A stretch of 64,000 nt of DNA from Reyranella aquatilis (GTDB lineage Bacteria; Pseudomonadota; Alphaproteobacteria; Reyranellales; Reyranellaceae), in the NCBI RefSeq assembly GCF_020880995.1, contig NZ_JAJISD010000006.1:186001-250000 (forward strand). Direction: 5' to 3'. The translations under genes and the position numbers were made by a program. Shown here piece by piece: positions 49,901-60,203 of this stretch. Below the pieces are notes generated by a model. It was not told the origin of the DNA. It saw only the letters and a list, made by a program, of their open reading frames with translations, and ran no database searches. The first letter of the stretch is position 1, and every line of letters starts with the position of its first letter.

Positions 49901-52689
49901 CGCCTCAACCTCTGCATGATGTCCGGCAGGTGAACCTGGTCGTCCTTGTAGTTGCCGGTCAGCGCATGCATCACGAGGTTGACGCCGAAGCGATAGGACA
50001 TCTCGCGCTGCTGCTCGCCGCCCGGCGACACCGGGTTGAGGCCGCGACCGCGCTGGTCGGTGGCCCAGGCGCCGGCATAGTCGTTGGAGCCGATCAGGAT
50101 GGTCGTGACGCCGTCATTGACGCGACCGCCGCCCGATTCGATCCAGAGCTTTCCACCCGTCCAGCGGCCCGGCATGTCCGACAGGAGATAGAAGGCGCGG
50201 CTCAGCACATGGTCCGGCGGCATGGCGACCAGCGGCGGCGTCTCGACGCCGGCCAGCAGGCGCTTGAGATCGGGATTGCCGCCGGCGGGCCGGTCGAAGC
50301 TCATCTGCTGGTCGCGCGTGTCGATGAAGATGATGCCGCCGGTGCGCAGGTAGCGGTCGAGCGCGGCTTGCGCGCGCGGCGACAAAGCCGGCTGGGTCGA
50401 GGTCACGGGCCAGTAGATCAGCGGGTAGAGCCGCGGCTCGTCGCGCTCCAGATCGAGACCGACCGGATCGGCGGGCTCGACCGAGGTGCGGCTGCGCAGG
50501 ATCTCGCTCAGGCCCTCAAGGCCCGCCTTGCTGATGTCGTCGACTTCCTTGTCGCCGGTGACGATATAGGCCAGCCGGATGTCGAGCGAACCCTTCAGCG
50601 CCTGCTCGTCGGTGAGCGGCGGCGGGCCGGGCCTTGCGGCGGGCGCCGTCGCCGTCGACCCGGGACGCTGCGGCGGCGCGGGCTGCTGCGCCTGGAGGTC
50701 GGTCGATCCCGTGAAGACGAGAGCGCCGAGCAGCAATGCGGCCGGTGCGGCGCGGCCGAAACGGACCGCCTTGGGCAGCAGGCCACGCAGCCACAGCGAG
50801 ATCAGCAGGTCGGCCAGCAACAGCACGAGGGCGGCCAGCAGGAACCACTTCGACAGGTCGGTCTCGCCGCCTTCCGAGAGCTTGTCGGTCGAGATGCCGC
50901 CCGGCAGCGCCAGCGGCTTGGGCGCGGGAATGCGGCCGCCAATGTTGAAAGCGACCTGGGCGTTCTCGTCGCCGTAGAGGCCTGGCGGGGAAGACGGCTT
51001 GGGCTGGAAGGTCTCGGCGGCATCGGCGGGCAGGATCTGGATGCCGGCGGGCGGCGCGCCGAGGCGGCCGAAGCCGTCGAGCGTGCGCCACGGCTTCAGC
51101 GCCTTGTTGACGCCGTCGCCGGCGACGCCGCGCGACAGCGTCACGAGACGCTGCAGCATGTTCACGAACAGGCCCGACAAAGCCATGTTGCTCCAGCCCG
51201 TGTTCGCGGTGGTGTGGATCAGCACAAGATAACCCTGGCCGCGCTTTTCGGCCGTGACCAGCGGCGTGCCGTCGGCCAGGCGCGCCCAGGTCTTGTCGGC
51301 GAGGTCGGGCGTCGGCTCGGCCAGCACCTGCTGGGAGATGCGCACGTCCTTGGGGATCGGGATGCCGAGGAAGGGGCTGTTGGGCGGGAATTCGGCCAGC
51401 GCGCTCGGCTGGCCCCAGCTCATGATGCCGCCCAGCGCGCGGTCGCCCAGGCGGAGCTTGGTCGGCACGAGATTGTCGGCGCCGGCCGCGAGATTGGGGC
51501 CGGCGAAACGCACGGCAATGCCGCCGCGCTCGACCCACTTGGCGATCTCCTCGCGGTCGTTGGCTGACGGGGTGGAGCCGTCGGGGATCAGCAGCACGGC
51601 GGTGTTGCGCGTCAGCACCGCCTCGCGATCGCCGATGCTCAGGCTCACATAGGGATCGAGCGCGCGTTCGAGGAAGTAGACTTCCTGCAGCAGCGGCTGG
51701 CCGCCGGCGGTGGCGCGTTCGCCCAGGATGGCGACGGGACGGCGGCGATGGCGCTCGTCGAGCAGGATCGTGCTGCCGGCGCCGCCCTGCGCCTCGATGT
51801 CGAGGCGGGCCATGCGGTTGCGCAGTTCGGCCGGTATGGCCAGCACGCCTTCGCCCTGGGTGGCGGTGGCGGCGAAGTCGAGGTCGATGCGGGCGACCAC
51901 ACGGCCCTGCTCGTCGGACGCCTGGACGGCGGCCTTGCGTGGACCGTCGGCGGCGGCGCGCAGCGCCCGCACCTTGAGGTCGCGCCCTTCGGCGGCGGGC
52001 GGCAGGAGCAGCAGCGGCGTCGTGGCCTGGTCGGGCAGCAGCACTTGCAGGCCGTCGAAGCGGCGCAGGCGTTCGGCGAGGCGCGTCGCGCCCTCGTCTT
52101 CGAGGCCGTCGCTCAGCCACACGGCATAGGCGCCGGGTTCGATCTGTATCTGGTCGATGGCGGCGGCCGCGGCCGTGCGATCGGTCGGCCAGGGCTTGGG
52201 GCGGAAGGCGCGCAGCAGCGTGCGCGCCTCGTCGGGCCGCATCGCGCCGCGACGGACCGCGGGCGCATCGAGCGGCGCAGGCGCGGTGCCGACCAGCACG
52301 ACCGGACGATTGGCGCGCTCGGCGCGCTGGATCAGGCGCTCGGCATGGGCGGTGCGCGTGGCCCAGCCCGGCGCGCTCGACCAGCCGTCGTCGATCACCA
52401 GCAGCAGCGGTCCGCGGCCCGGCAACTCGGCCTGCGGGTTCAGCAGCGGGCGCGCCACGGCGAGGATCAGCGCGGTCGCCAGCAGCAGCCGCAGCAGCAG
52501 CAGCCACCAAGGCATCTTCATCGGCGTCTGTTCGGCCGGCTCCAGGCCGACAAGCAGCCGGATTGCCGGGAAGCGCACGAGCTTGGGCAGCGGCGGGATC
52601 AGCCGCAGCAGGAAATAGATCGCCGGCAGGGCCACCAGCAGGGCCAGCATGCCGGGAGCGGCAAAGGCGAACGCGCCGAGACTCAGCAT
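49897..52689 (-). CDS. BatA/DUF4159 membrane protein
   Basis: A 930-residue protein. Residues 1-80 are the BatA N-terminal domain with two helices (APGMLALLVALPAIYFLLRLIPPLPKL). A VWA-like part (LLLVIDDGWSSAPGWATR) and a beta-rich middle follow; helices near 630-680 precede the C-terminal DUF4159 domain (about 700-925, RLAYIVTGDKEVDDISKAGL, FIDTRDQQMSF). It is the usual partner of DUF58 and MoxR proteins in alphaproteobacteria. Function not established. Confidence 0.85.
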   Translation of the reverse strand: MLSLGAFAFAAPGMLALLVALPAIYFLLRLIPPLPKLVRFPAIRLLVGLEPAEQTPMKMPWWLLLLRLLLATALILAVARPLLNPQAELPGRGPLLLVIDDGWSSAPGWATRTAHAERLIQRAERANRPVVLVGTAPAPLDAPAVRRGAMRPDEARTLLRAFRPKPWPTDRTAAAAAIDQIQIEPGAYAVWLSDGLEDEGATRLAERLRRFDGLQVLLPDQATTPLLLLPPAAEGRDLKVRALRAAADGPRKAAVQASDEQGRVVARIDLDFAATATQGEGVLAIPAELRNRMARLDIEAQGGAGSTILLDERHRRRPVAILGERATAGGQPLLQEVYFLERALDPYVSLSIGDREAVLTRNTAVLLIPDGSTPSANDREEIAKWVERGGIAVRFAGPNLAAGADNLVPTKLRLGDRALGGIMSWGQPSALAEFPPNSPFLGIPIPKDVRISQQVLAEPTPDLADKTWARLADGTPLVTAEKRGQGYLVLIHTTANTGWSNMALSGLFVNMLQRLVTLSRGVAGDGVNKALKPWRTLDGFGRLGAPPAGIQILPADAAETFQPKPSSPPGLYGDENAQVAFNIGGRIPAPKPLALPGGISTDKLSEGGETDLSKWFLLAALVLLLADLLISLWLRGLLPKAVRFGRAAPAALLLGALVFTGSTDLQAQQPAPPQRPGSTATAPAARPGPPPLTDEQALKGSLDIRLAYIVTGDKEVDDISKAGLEGLSEILRSRTSVEPADPVGLDLERDEPRLYPLIYWPVTSTQPALSPRAQAALDRYLRTGGIIFIDTRDQQMSFDRPAGGNPDLKRLLAGVETPPLVAMPPDHVLSRAFYLLSDMPGRWTGGKLWIESGGGRVNDGVTTILIGSNDYAGAWATDQRGRGLNPVSPGGEQQREMSYRFGVNLVMHALTGNYKDDQVHLPDIMQRLRR

Positions 52690-52693
52690 GTCA

Positions 52694-53590
52694 TCAGGCC
52701 ATGTTCAGCCGACCCATGTCGGCCATGGCGAGGTAAAGGGAGAGAAGCACGGTCTGCGGCGAGCGGTCGGTGCGATGGAGATGCACGGTCCAGTTGGCCG
52801 GCCGCGCCAGGCGGTTCAGTCCTTCCTTCTGCGCGGTGAGGCGGGCGCCGTAGGCGGCGCGCACCGCCTCGACGCGGCGGATCGTGTGCTGGCCCTCGGC
52901 TTCGAGACCCTCGAACTTCACGTGACCGTCGAACGGCAGCTCTTCCTCGGCGGGATCGAGGATCTGGACGAGATGGCCGCGCACGCCGACGCTGGCGTAG
53001 TAGCGGACGATCTCCTCGATCTTCTCCAGCGGGTCGAGCCAGTCGGAGACCAGCACGATCGTGCCGTGCGCGGGCAGCGGCACCATCGGCGGCAGGCTGG
53101 CCGGCGTGCGCGTGCTGTCGCGGCTTTCGTCGAGCAGGGTCTCGGCCACGCGCCGCACGGCGACGCGGCCGGAGGCGGGGCGCATGCCCCCACCCAGTAC
53201 GGCGACACGCTCGCCGGCATCGGCGAGCAGGCTGGCGACGGCCAGCGTGATGAGTTCGGCGCGCACCGCCTTGGTGTCGATGTTCTTCAGCGAGGCGTAC
53301 TGCATCGAGGGCGACGCGTCGCGCCACAGCCAGATGCTGGCCGCGGCCTCCCACTCGGTCTCGCGCACGAAGAGATTGCGGCTGCGTGCGCTCTGGCGCC
53401 AGTCGATCTGACTCGCGCTGTCGCCGTCGCGATAGGGGCGATACTGCCAGAAGGCGTCGCCCTGGCCGACGCGGCGACGCCCGTGCACGCCCTGGATGAC
53501 GGTCGCGGCGACGCGATCGGCGGCCACCATCAGGGCGGGCAGCGTGCCGGCGAGTTCGAGCGACCGATGAAGGGTTGAAGGCGAAGCCAT
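52694..53590 (-). CDS. DUF58 domain protein
   Basis: A 298-residue protein with the DUF58 signature: QYRPYRDGDSASQIDWRQSARSRNLFVRE, followed by a VWA-like IWLWRDASPSMQYAS. It acts with MoxR ATPases, likely as a membrane-side adaptor. ATG 53590 is used; a GTG two codons upstream is possible. It lies 33 bp after the MoxR gene and 4 bp before the DUF4159 gene. Confidence 0.88.
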   Translation of the reverse strand: MASPSTLHRSLELAGTLPALMVAADRVAATVIQGVHGRRRVGQGDAFWQYRPYRDGDSASQIDWRQSARSRNLFVRETEWEAAASIWLWRDASPSMQYASLKNIDTKAVRAELITLAVASLLADAGERVAVLGGGMRPASGRVAVRRVAETLLDESRDSTRTPASLPPMVPLPAHGTIVLVSDWLDPLEKIEEIVRYYASVGVRGHLVQILDPAEEELPFDGHVKFEGLEAEGQHTIRRVEAVRAAYGARLTAQKEGLNRLARPANWTVHLHRTDRSPQTVLLSLYLAMADMGRLNMA

Positions 53591-53623
53591 GAACACCCGC
53601 AGTGCAATGCCTAGGCCAGACGA

Positions 53624-54637
<1,014 letters not shown>

Positions 54638-54705
54638 CAGGGCGCTCCTGTCGTCGATGGGAATTGTAATTGAGGGAAGCCCAGAATTGAGGCCGGAACA
54701 AGGGC

Positions 54706-55332
54706 ATGACGGTTGACGAAATTGTGCGGCGGGTGAGCGAGCGCAGCAGGCGTTTGGCATCCGGATTGCCCGTTGCGACGCCACCCCTCGGCAGCGACTT
54801 CTCGCTGAATGGCGTCGCGTCGATGCCTCAGGTCTGGCGTCCCGCATCCGTGCTGGTGCCGCTGGTGCGCCGGGAGCCCGGACTCACGGTGCTGCTGACC
54901 CAGCGCACCGAGGATATGCCCAGTCACGCCGGCCAGATCGCCTTTCCCGGCGGTCGCCGGCAGGCGGAGGATATCGACGCCGTCGCCACGGCGCTGCGCG
55001 AGACCGAGGAAGAAGTCGGCCTGACCCGGGATTTCATCGAGGTCATCGGGCCGGTCGACCAGTACCGGACCGGCACCGGCTACGAGATCACGCCGATCGT
55101 GGGCATGGTGACGCCGGGATTCACGCCCCGTGCAGACCCGCGCGAGGTCGCCGACGTCTTCGAGGTGCCGCTCGCCCACTTCCTCGACGAACGCAATCAC
55201 CGCATCGACAGCCGGGTCTGGCAGGGCCGCGAGCGCCGCTATTACGCGATGCCCTACGGCGAGCGCTACATCTGGGGCGCCACGGCGGGTATGCTGAAGA
55301 ACCTCCACTTCATCCTGACCGCCAGCGGCTGA
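54706..55332 (+). CDS. Nudix hydrolase, CoA pyrophosphatase type
   Basis: A 208-residue Nudix enzyme. The Nudix box GGRRQAEDIDAVATALRETE followed by EEVGL gives the G-x5-E-x7-RE-U-x-EE-x-G-U pattern, with Arg/Gly replacing part of the first segment. The upstream LLTQRTEDMPSHAGQIAFPGG is the CoA-pyrophosphatase signature (NudL). It would cleave CoA to phosphopantetheine and 3',5'-ADP. First gene of a five-gene operon with cca. Confidence 0.88.
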   Translation: MTVDEIVRRVSERSRRLASGLPVATPPLGSDFSLNGVASMPQVWRPASVLVPLVRREPGLTVLLTQRTEDMPSHAGQIAFPGGRRQAEDIDAVATALRETEEEVGLTRDFIEVIGPVDQYRTGTGYEITPIVGMVTPGFTPRADPREVADVFEVPLAHFLDERNHRIDSRVWQGRERRYYAMPYGERYIWGATAGMLKNLHFILTASG

Positions 55333-55350
55333 CGCCGGCCGGGAGTCTTC

Positions 55351-55584
55351 ATGCGCGTCGTCCTTCTGATCCTCGCCCTGGTGCTGGCGCCGTTCGGCGC
55401 CTTCTTCCTCTGGGCGTGGGCGGTGAAGATCAAGCAGGAGCGCAAGATCGCCGGCACCCTGCCGTCATGGCAGGACATGCCGATGACGTGGCTCGGCATC
55501 GCGGGCTTCGCCTGCGCCATCCTGGGCTTCATCGTCATGTTCTTCACCCAGAACCAGGGCTACGGCGGGCTCTTCGCATCATGA
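55351..55584 (+). CDS. DUF6111 family membrane protein
   Basis: A 77-residue protein with two helices (LLILALVLAPFGAFFLWAWA and MTWLGIAGFACAILGFIVMF) and a short tail. This is the small DUF6111 family found between Nudix and cca genes in alphaproteobacteria. Its stop overlaps the cca start (ATGA). Function unknown. Confidence 0.75.
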   Translation: MRVVLLILALVLAPFGAFFLWAWAVKIKQERKIAGTLPSWQDMPMTWLGIAGFACAILGFIVMFFTQNQGYGGLFAS

Positions 55585-56795
55585 AGCCGTCCGGCCGACT
55601 GGATGCGGCGCCGTGGTCGCACGACGCGGCGGTCCGCACGCTGTTCGACGTGCTGGGTCCCGCCGGCATCACCGCGCGCTTCGTCGGCGGCTGGGTGCGC
55701 GACGCCGTGCGCGGCGCGCCGCTGCGCGGTGAGCCCGATCTTGCCGTCGACCGGCCGCCGGAGACGCTGATGGACGTTCTGGAAGCGGCGCGCATCAAGG
55801 TCGTGCCCACGGGACTGAAGCATGGCACCGTGACGGCGGTGATCGCCGGCCGTCCCTTCGAACTCACGACCCTGCGCCGCGATGTCGAAACCGATGGCCG
55901 TCACGCCGTCGTGGCCTATACCGACGACTGGCTGGAGGATGCCAGCCGGCGCGACTTCACCTTCAACGCTCTCTATGCCGATCCCGACGGCACGCTCTAC
56001 GATCCGTTCGACGGGCGCGCCGATCTTGCCGCCGCGCACGTGCGCTTCATCGGCGATGCCGATCAGCGGATCGCGGAGGATCGGCTGCGCATCCTGCGCT
56101 TCTTTCGGTTCCACGCATGGTACGGCAAGCCACCTTTCGACTCGGAGGGCTTCATGGCGTGCCGCCGCAATGCCGGGGGCCTTCGCGGCCTGTCGGGCGA
56201 GCGCGTGCGCAACGAATTCCTCCGCCTGCTCGAAGCGCCCGCGCCGGCCGACACGGTCGGGGCGATGCGCGAAGCCGCCATCCTCGATCACTGGCTTCCC
56301 GAGTGTATCGGCGTGGCGAAGCTGCGGGCGCTGATCGCGCGCGAGGACGAGCCCGCGTCCGTGCGCCGCCTCGCCTCGCTCCTGTCGCCCGATGCCGATG
56401 CGACGGCGATCGGCAAGCGGCTGCGGCTCTCGACGCAGCAGGCGCTGCGGCTCGAGGTCATGCTCGCTGCCGATCCGGTCATCGACGTGGCCGGCGGGCC
56501 GAAGGCGTGGCGGGCGCAGATCTATGCCCTGGGCGGAAACCTCTACGCCGATCGGCTGCTGCTCGCGACGGAAGCGCCGGGCGACTGGCGCGGTGCGCTC
56601 GCGATGGCGCGCGACTGGACGCCGCCGGAACTGCCGGTGAGCGGCGGCGATGCGCTGAAGCTCGGCCTGAAGCCGGGACCGAAGGTGGGCAGCCTGATCG
56701 AAGCGGTCGAGCGCTGGTGGATCGACGGCGATTTCGCGGCCGACCGCGCGGCCTGCCTCGCCGAACTCGAACGGCGGGTCCGCGCCGCGCCATGA
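55581..56795 (+). CDS. cca: CCA tRNA nucleotidyltransferase / poly(A) polymerase family
   Basis: A 404-residue class II nucleotidyltransferase. Head-domain motifs are RFVGGWVRDAVRG and, where the metal-binding DxD is expected, E51-P-D53, so the first carboxylate is Glu. Motif B is DDWLEDASRRDFTFNALYAD and motif D is AEDRLRILRFFRF. The C-terminal body is helical. It adds or repairs the 3' CCA end of tRNAs. ATG overlaps the DUF6111 stop and its own stop overlaps the next ATG. Confidence 0.88.
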   Translation: MKPSGRLDAAPWSHDAAVRTLFDVLGPAGITARFVGGWVRDAVRGAPLRGEPDLAVDRPPETLMDVLEAARIKVVPTGLKHGTVTAVIAGRPFELTTLRRDVETDGRHAVVAYTDDWLEDASRRDFTFNALYADPDGTLYDPFDGRADLAAAHVRFIGDADQRIAEDRLRILRFFRFHAWYGKPPFDSEGFMACRRNAGGLRGLSGERVRNEFLRLLEAPAPADTVGAMREAAILDHWLPECIGVAKLRALIAREDEPASVRRLASLLSPDADATAIGKRLRLSTQQALRLEVMLAADPVIDVAGGPKAWRAQIYALGGNLYADRLLLATEAPGDWRGALAMARDWTPPELPVSGGDALKLGLKPGPKVGSLIEAVERWWIDGDFAADRAACLAELERRVRAAP

Positions 56796-57196
56796 TCCGT
56801 CCCGGCATCACCTTCGCGCTCTGGCTGGCGATCGCGATCCTCGTCGTGCTCAACGATTTCGTGGGTGACACCTGGATCGCCGCGTCGCTCTCGGTGCGCG
56901 CGGTCGAATGGTACAAGGCGCTCGTGCCGATGCCCTATGTCGCGATGATGGCGATCATCCATGCGGGACGCACGCGGGGCGAGCGCTGGTTCGAAGCCTC
57001 CCTGCTGGCCGCCCTCCTGTGGCCGACCTCGACGATGCTGGCGAGCCTGCTCTATGCCCGCCTCGCCTACGAGGAAGGCCTGGAGGCTTTCTTCGATCGC
57101 CTCGGCTTCTGGTGGGGCGCGCCCTATCCGCTGCTGGTCCTCGTGCTGTTCGTGGCGCCGGTCGTGGCGGGATGGGCGCTGGCCGGCCGGCGATGA
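56792..57196 (+). CDS. Hypothetical membrane protein
   Basis: A 134-residue protein with three to four helices (ITFALWLAIAILVVLNDFVG, YVAMMAIIHAGR, SLLAALLWPTSTMLASLLYA, PLLVLVLFVAPVVAGWALAG). No family recognised with confidence. Overlaps both neighbours by 4 bases (ATGA), so it is translated with cca and the AAA ATPase. Confidence 0.75.
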   Translation: MIRPGITFALWLAIAILVVLNDFVGDTWIAASLSVRAVEWYKALVPMPYVAMMAIIHAGRTRGERWFEASLLAALLWPTSTMLASLLYARLAYEEGLEAFFDRLGFWWGAPYPLLVLVLFVAPVVAGWALAGRR

Positions 57197-58347
57197 GCAT
57201 CGTCTCGCGGCTCTGCATCGCGGGCTACCGCTCGCTGCGCGACGTGCGGCTGGAGATCGAACCGCTCACCGTCGTCACCGGCGCCAACGGCAGTGGCAAG
57301 TCCAGCCTCTATCGTGCGCTGCGGCTGCTGGCCGACGTTGCGCAGGGCCGCATCGTTCCGTCGCTGGCGCTCGAAGGCGGCATCTCCTCGGTGCTGTGGG
57401 CGGGCCCCGAGCAGTTCTCGCGCGGCATGAAGCGCGGCGAGCAGGCGGTGCAGGGCACAGTGCGCAAGGCTCCGATCAGCCTGAAGCTCGGCTTCTCGTC
57501 CGAGTCGTATGGCTACGCGATCGACCTCGGCCTGCCGGTCCCAGGCGGCCTTTTCGGACGCGATCCGGTGATCAAGGCGGAGTCGCTGTGGACCGGCCTC
57601 GTCCTGCAACGCGCCAACGCCTTCGCCGAACGAAACGGTCCGTCAGTCACCTTGCGCGACCGCACCGGCCAGCGCCGGCAGGCGCACACACACCTGCAGC
57701 CGTTCGACAGCATGTTGACCCATTGCGCCAATCCCGAGGATGGCGCCGAGCTGCTGTCGTTGCGCGAGCAGCTTCGCGACTGGCGCTTCTACGATCACTT
57801 CCGCACCGATATCGAAGCGCCGGCGCGTCGCCGCCAGGTCGGCACGCGCACGCCGGTGCTGGCAGGCGACGGCGCCGATCTCGCGGCGGCCCTGGCCACC
57901 ATCCGGGAGATCGGCATCGAGGGCGAGCTGGACGCCGCCGTGGCCGATGCCTTTCCCGGCGGCTCGGTCGATGTCGCGGTGAGCGACGGCTATTTCGAGG
58001 TCGAGATGCTGCAGCATGGGCTGCTGCGGCCGCTGAAAGCCACGGAGCTGTCGGACGGAACGCTGCGCTACCTGCTGCTGGTGGCCGCGCTGCTGTCGCC
58101 GCGGCCGCCGTCGCTGATGATCCTGAACGAGCCCGAGACCAGCCTGCATCCCGACCTGCTGTCGCCGCTCGCGCGCCTCATCGCGGCCGCCGCGAAGCGA
58201 TCGCAGATCATTGTGGTATCGCATGCAGAGCGCCTCGTCTCGGCGCTGACGAAGGCCGGCGGACGCCGCATCACGCTGGCGAAGGAACTTGGCGAGACGG
58301 TTGCCGAGGGCGAAGAACGTCCGATGTGGAATTGGCCGGCACGCTAA
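57193..58347 (+). CDS. AAA-family ATPase, RecF/OLD-like
   Basis: A 384-residue ABC-type ATPase: Walker A VVTGANGSGKSSLYRAL, signature-like ATELSDGTLRYLLLVAALLS, Walker B PSLMILNEPETSLHPDLLSP with the catalytic Glu, and H-loop IIVVSHAERLV. This is the AAA_21 type seen in DNA-repair or toxin/defence proteins; no TOPRIM or partner gene is present here. Last gene of the Nudix-cca operon, ending in a long inverted repeat. Confidence 0.87.
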   Translation: MSIVSRLCIAGYRSLRDVRLEIEPLTVVTGANGSGKSSLYRALRLLADVAQGRIVPSLALEGGISSVLWAGPEQFSRGMKRGEQAVQGTVRKAPISLKLGFSSESYGYAIDLGLPVPGGLFGRDPVIKAESLWTGLVLQRANAFAERNGPSVTLRDRTGQRRQAHTHLQPFDSMLTHCANPEDGAELLSLREQLRDWRFYDHFRTDIEAPARRRQVGTRTPVLAGDGADLAAALATIREIGIEGELDAAVADAFPGGSVDVAVSDGYFEVEMLQHGLLRPLKATELSDGTLRYLLLVAALLSPRPPSLMILNEPETSLHPDLLSPLARLIAAAAKRSQIIVVSHAERLVSALTKAGGRRITLAKELGETVAEGEERPMWNWPAR

Positions 58348-58367
58348 TAGAGAGCGAGGCGGCTCAT

Positions 58368-58429
58368 TGGAGCGCGCCACTCCAGTTGCGCTCATAACTC
58401 ATGATGCGCCACTGGAGTGGCGCGCTCCA
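58368..58429. repeat. 19-bp inverted repeat between convergent genes
   Basis: TGGAGCGCGCCACTCCAGT (58368-58386) and its exact reverse complement (58411-58429) are separated by 24 bp. It lies between the AAA ATPase stop and the hemF stop, so it may act as a bidirectional terminator, though there is no T-run. Each arm is itself nearly palindromic (GGAG...CTCC). Confidence 0.85.
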
Positions 58430-58433
58430 TTTG

Positions 58434-59360
58434 CTAAGGCCAGCGCACCTCGGGCGGCAGCGACATCAGGATCGCCTCGACGTTGCCGTCGGTCATCAGG
58501 CCGAAGCGCGTGCCGCGATCGTGCAGCAGGTTGAACTCGACGTAGCGGCCGCGGCGCGCGAGCTGGTAGGCGCGCTCGGCCTCGGTCCACGGCTCGTTCA
58601 TGTGGCGGCGGACCAGCTTCGGATAGATGTCGAGGAAGGTCTCGCCGACGGCGCGCGTGAAGGCGAAATCGCGCGCATGGTCGCCGCTGTCGAGATAGTC
58701 GTAGAAGATGCCGCCGACACCGCGCGGCTCGCGCCGGTGCGGCAGGAAGAAGTACTCGTCGCACCATTCCTTGAAATTGGGATGATAAGACGGATCGTGC
58801 GCATCGCAGGTGGCCCGCAGCGCGGCGTGGAAGTCGCGCGTGTCCGGCTCGTGCGGCACCATCGGCGTGAGATCGGCGCCACCGCCGAACCAGCTGCGCG
58901 TCGTCACGATGTAGCGCGTGTTCATGTGCACCGCCGGCACGCGGGGCGACTGCAGGTGGGCGACCAGCGAGATGCCGGAGGCGAAGAAGCGCGGGTCCTG
59001 AGCCGCGCCGGGAATCTGGCCGCGGAACTCGGGGCTGAACTCGCCGAACACGGTCGAGATGTTGACGCCGACCTTCTCGAACACGCGGCCGCGCATCAAG
59101 GACATGGTGCCGCCGCCGCGATCCTCGCCGTTCGAGCCCTTGTCGCGTTGCCAGCTCTTGCGCTCGAAGCGGCCGGGCGGGCGCTCGCGATGGGTGCCTT
59201 CCAGCTCGTCCTCGATGCGCTCGAATTCGGCACAGATGCGATCGCGCAGGCTGGCGAACCAGGTCGCGGCCTCCGCTTTGCGTTGGACGATCGTCGCCTC
59301 GTCGGGCAGGGGCGAGGGGCCGTTGGGGCCGGTGGCGGTGCGGCTTGGCTTGGCGGTCAT
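58434..59360 (-). CDS. hemF: Oxygen-dependent coproporphyrinogen III oxidase
   Basis: A 308-residue Hem[21 protein letters not shown], the signature region [34 protein letters not shown] and GGIFYDYL are all present. It uses O2 to decarboxylate coproporphyrinogen III in heme synthesis. The ATG at 59360 overlaps the trmL stop by 4 bases. The oxygen-independent HemN is not in the window. Confidence 0.95.
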   Translation of the reverse strand: MTAKPSRTATGPNGPSPLPDEATIVQRKAEAATWFASLRDRICAEFERIEDELEGTHRERPPGRFERKSWQRDKGSNGEDRGGGTMSLMRGRVFEKVGVNISTVFGEFSPEFRGQIPGAAQDPRFFASGISLVAHLQSPRVPAVHMNTRYIVTTRSWFGGGADLTPMVPHEPDTRDFHAALRATCDAHDPSYHPNFKEWCDEYFFLPHRREPRGVGGIFYDYLDSGDHARDFAFTRAVGETFLDIYPKLVRRHMNEPWTEAERAYQLARRGRYVEFNLLHDRGTRFGLMTDGNVEAILMSLPPEVRWP

Positions 59361-59815
59361 GCGAGCTTTTCGAACCCCGAGGTCTGGCGAAGGGCCTCAC
59401 CCAATACCATTGCGGCCGACAAGGCGACATTGAGGGAACGCGCCCCGGCCTGCAGCGGGATACGGACGCGCAGGTCGGCCCGTTCATGGACCTCGGGCGG
59501 GACTCCGGCGCTCTCGCGGCCCAGCAGCAGGACGTCGTCCGGCTGGAAAACCGCCTCCGGCAGCCGGGTCGCGCCGGCCGTGGTCAACAGAACCAGCCGG
59601 CCGGGAGGCCGGTCCCGGCAGAAGGCGGCCCAGGAGGCATGCCGGACGAGGGTCGCCAGATGGAAGTAATCCATGGCGGCCCGGCGGATCCGCCTGTCGT
59701 CCACGGGGAAGCCGCACGGTTCGATGACATGCAGCGGGACGCCCAGCCCCGCCGAGAGGCGGATGAACGCCCCCAGGTTCTGGGGAATGTCGGGCTCGAA
59801 CAGCGCCAGCCGCAT
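59357..59815 (-). CDS. trmL: tRNA (cytidine(34)-2'-O)-methyltransferase
   Basis: A 152-residue SPOUT-fold enzyme: [15 protein letters not shown] (motif 1), [15 protein letters not shown] (motif 2) and [20 protein letters not shown] (motif 3, knot). It methylates the wobble ribose of tRNA-Leu. Length fits the minimal TrmL type. Upstream of hemF with a 4-base overlap. Confidence 0.92.
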   Translation of the reverse strand: MRLALFEPDIPQNLGAFIRLSAGLGVPLHVIEPCGFPVDDRRIRRAAMDYFHLATLVRHASWAAFCRDRPPGRLVLLTTAGATRLPEAVFQPDDVLLLGRESAGVPPEVHERADLRVRIPLQAGARSLNVALSAAMVLGEALRQTSGFEKLA

Positions 59816-60203
59816 GGATTCGTCTCCTTCCGCCCCGGTCGCGAAAGTGCTGGGGCAGCGCGTTCGGCGGCTTCGCCGACCGGTATGGTCGGGGGACGTA
59901 GCCGGGATGATGGCGGGACGAAAGGGCGGATCTTACGACCAGTCGGGCCCGGTCGCCTGTCGTCGCGGCCTCGGTGTCGCGGCCGCCAGAGCTCGACGTG
60001 AGGGGCAGGGCTCCAGCCCGTCAGATGGGCGAGGATAAGGTCGCTCACACGCGTCGATCCCGAGCCTCGGGACTTCCCGCCGGCATTGAACGTGCATCGT
60101 GCGTACAACGCGCGTTTGTGCGGGCGTCATTGTTGACGCAATAGTCGCCCGGCGTCATCAGAGCGCCACGACCGCTGCCACGCCCGGGGAAAGACGACCG
60201 CAT
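59816..60203. other. 388-bp gap without a recognised gene
   Basis: Carries the divergent upstream regions of trmL and the membrane protein at 60204. A short dyad ATTG-ttgacg-CAAT lies near 60128-60141. No RNA gene, FNR-type box or terminator was found. Confidence 0.5.
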
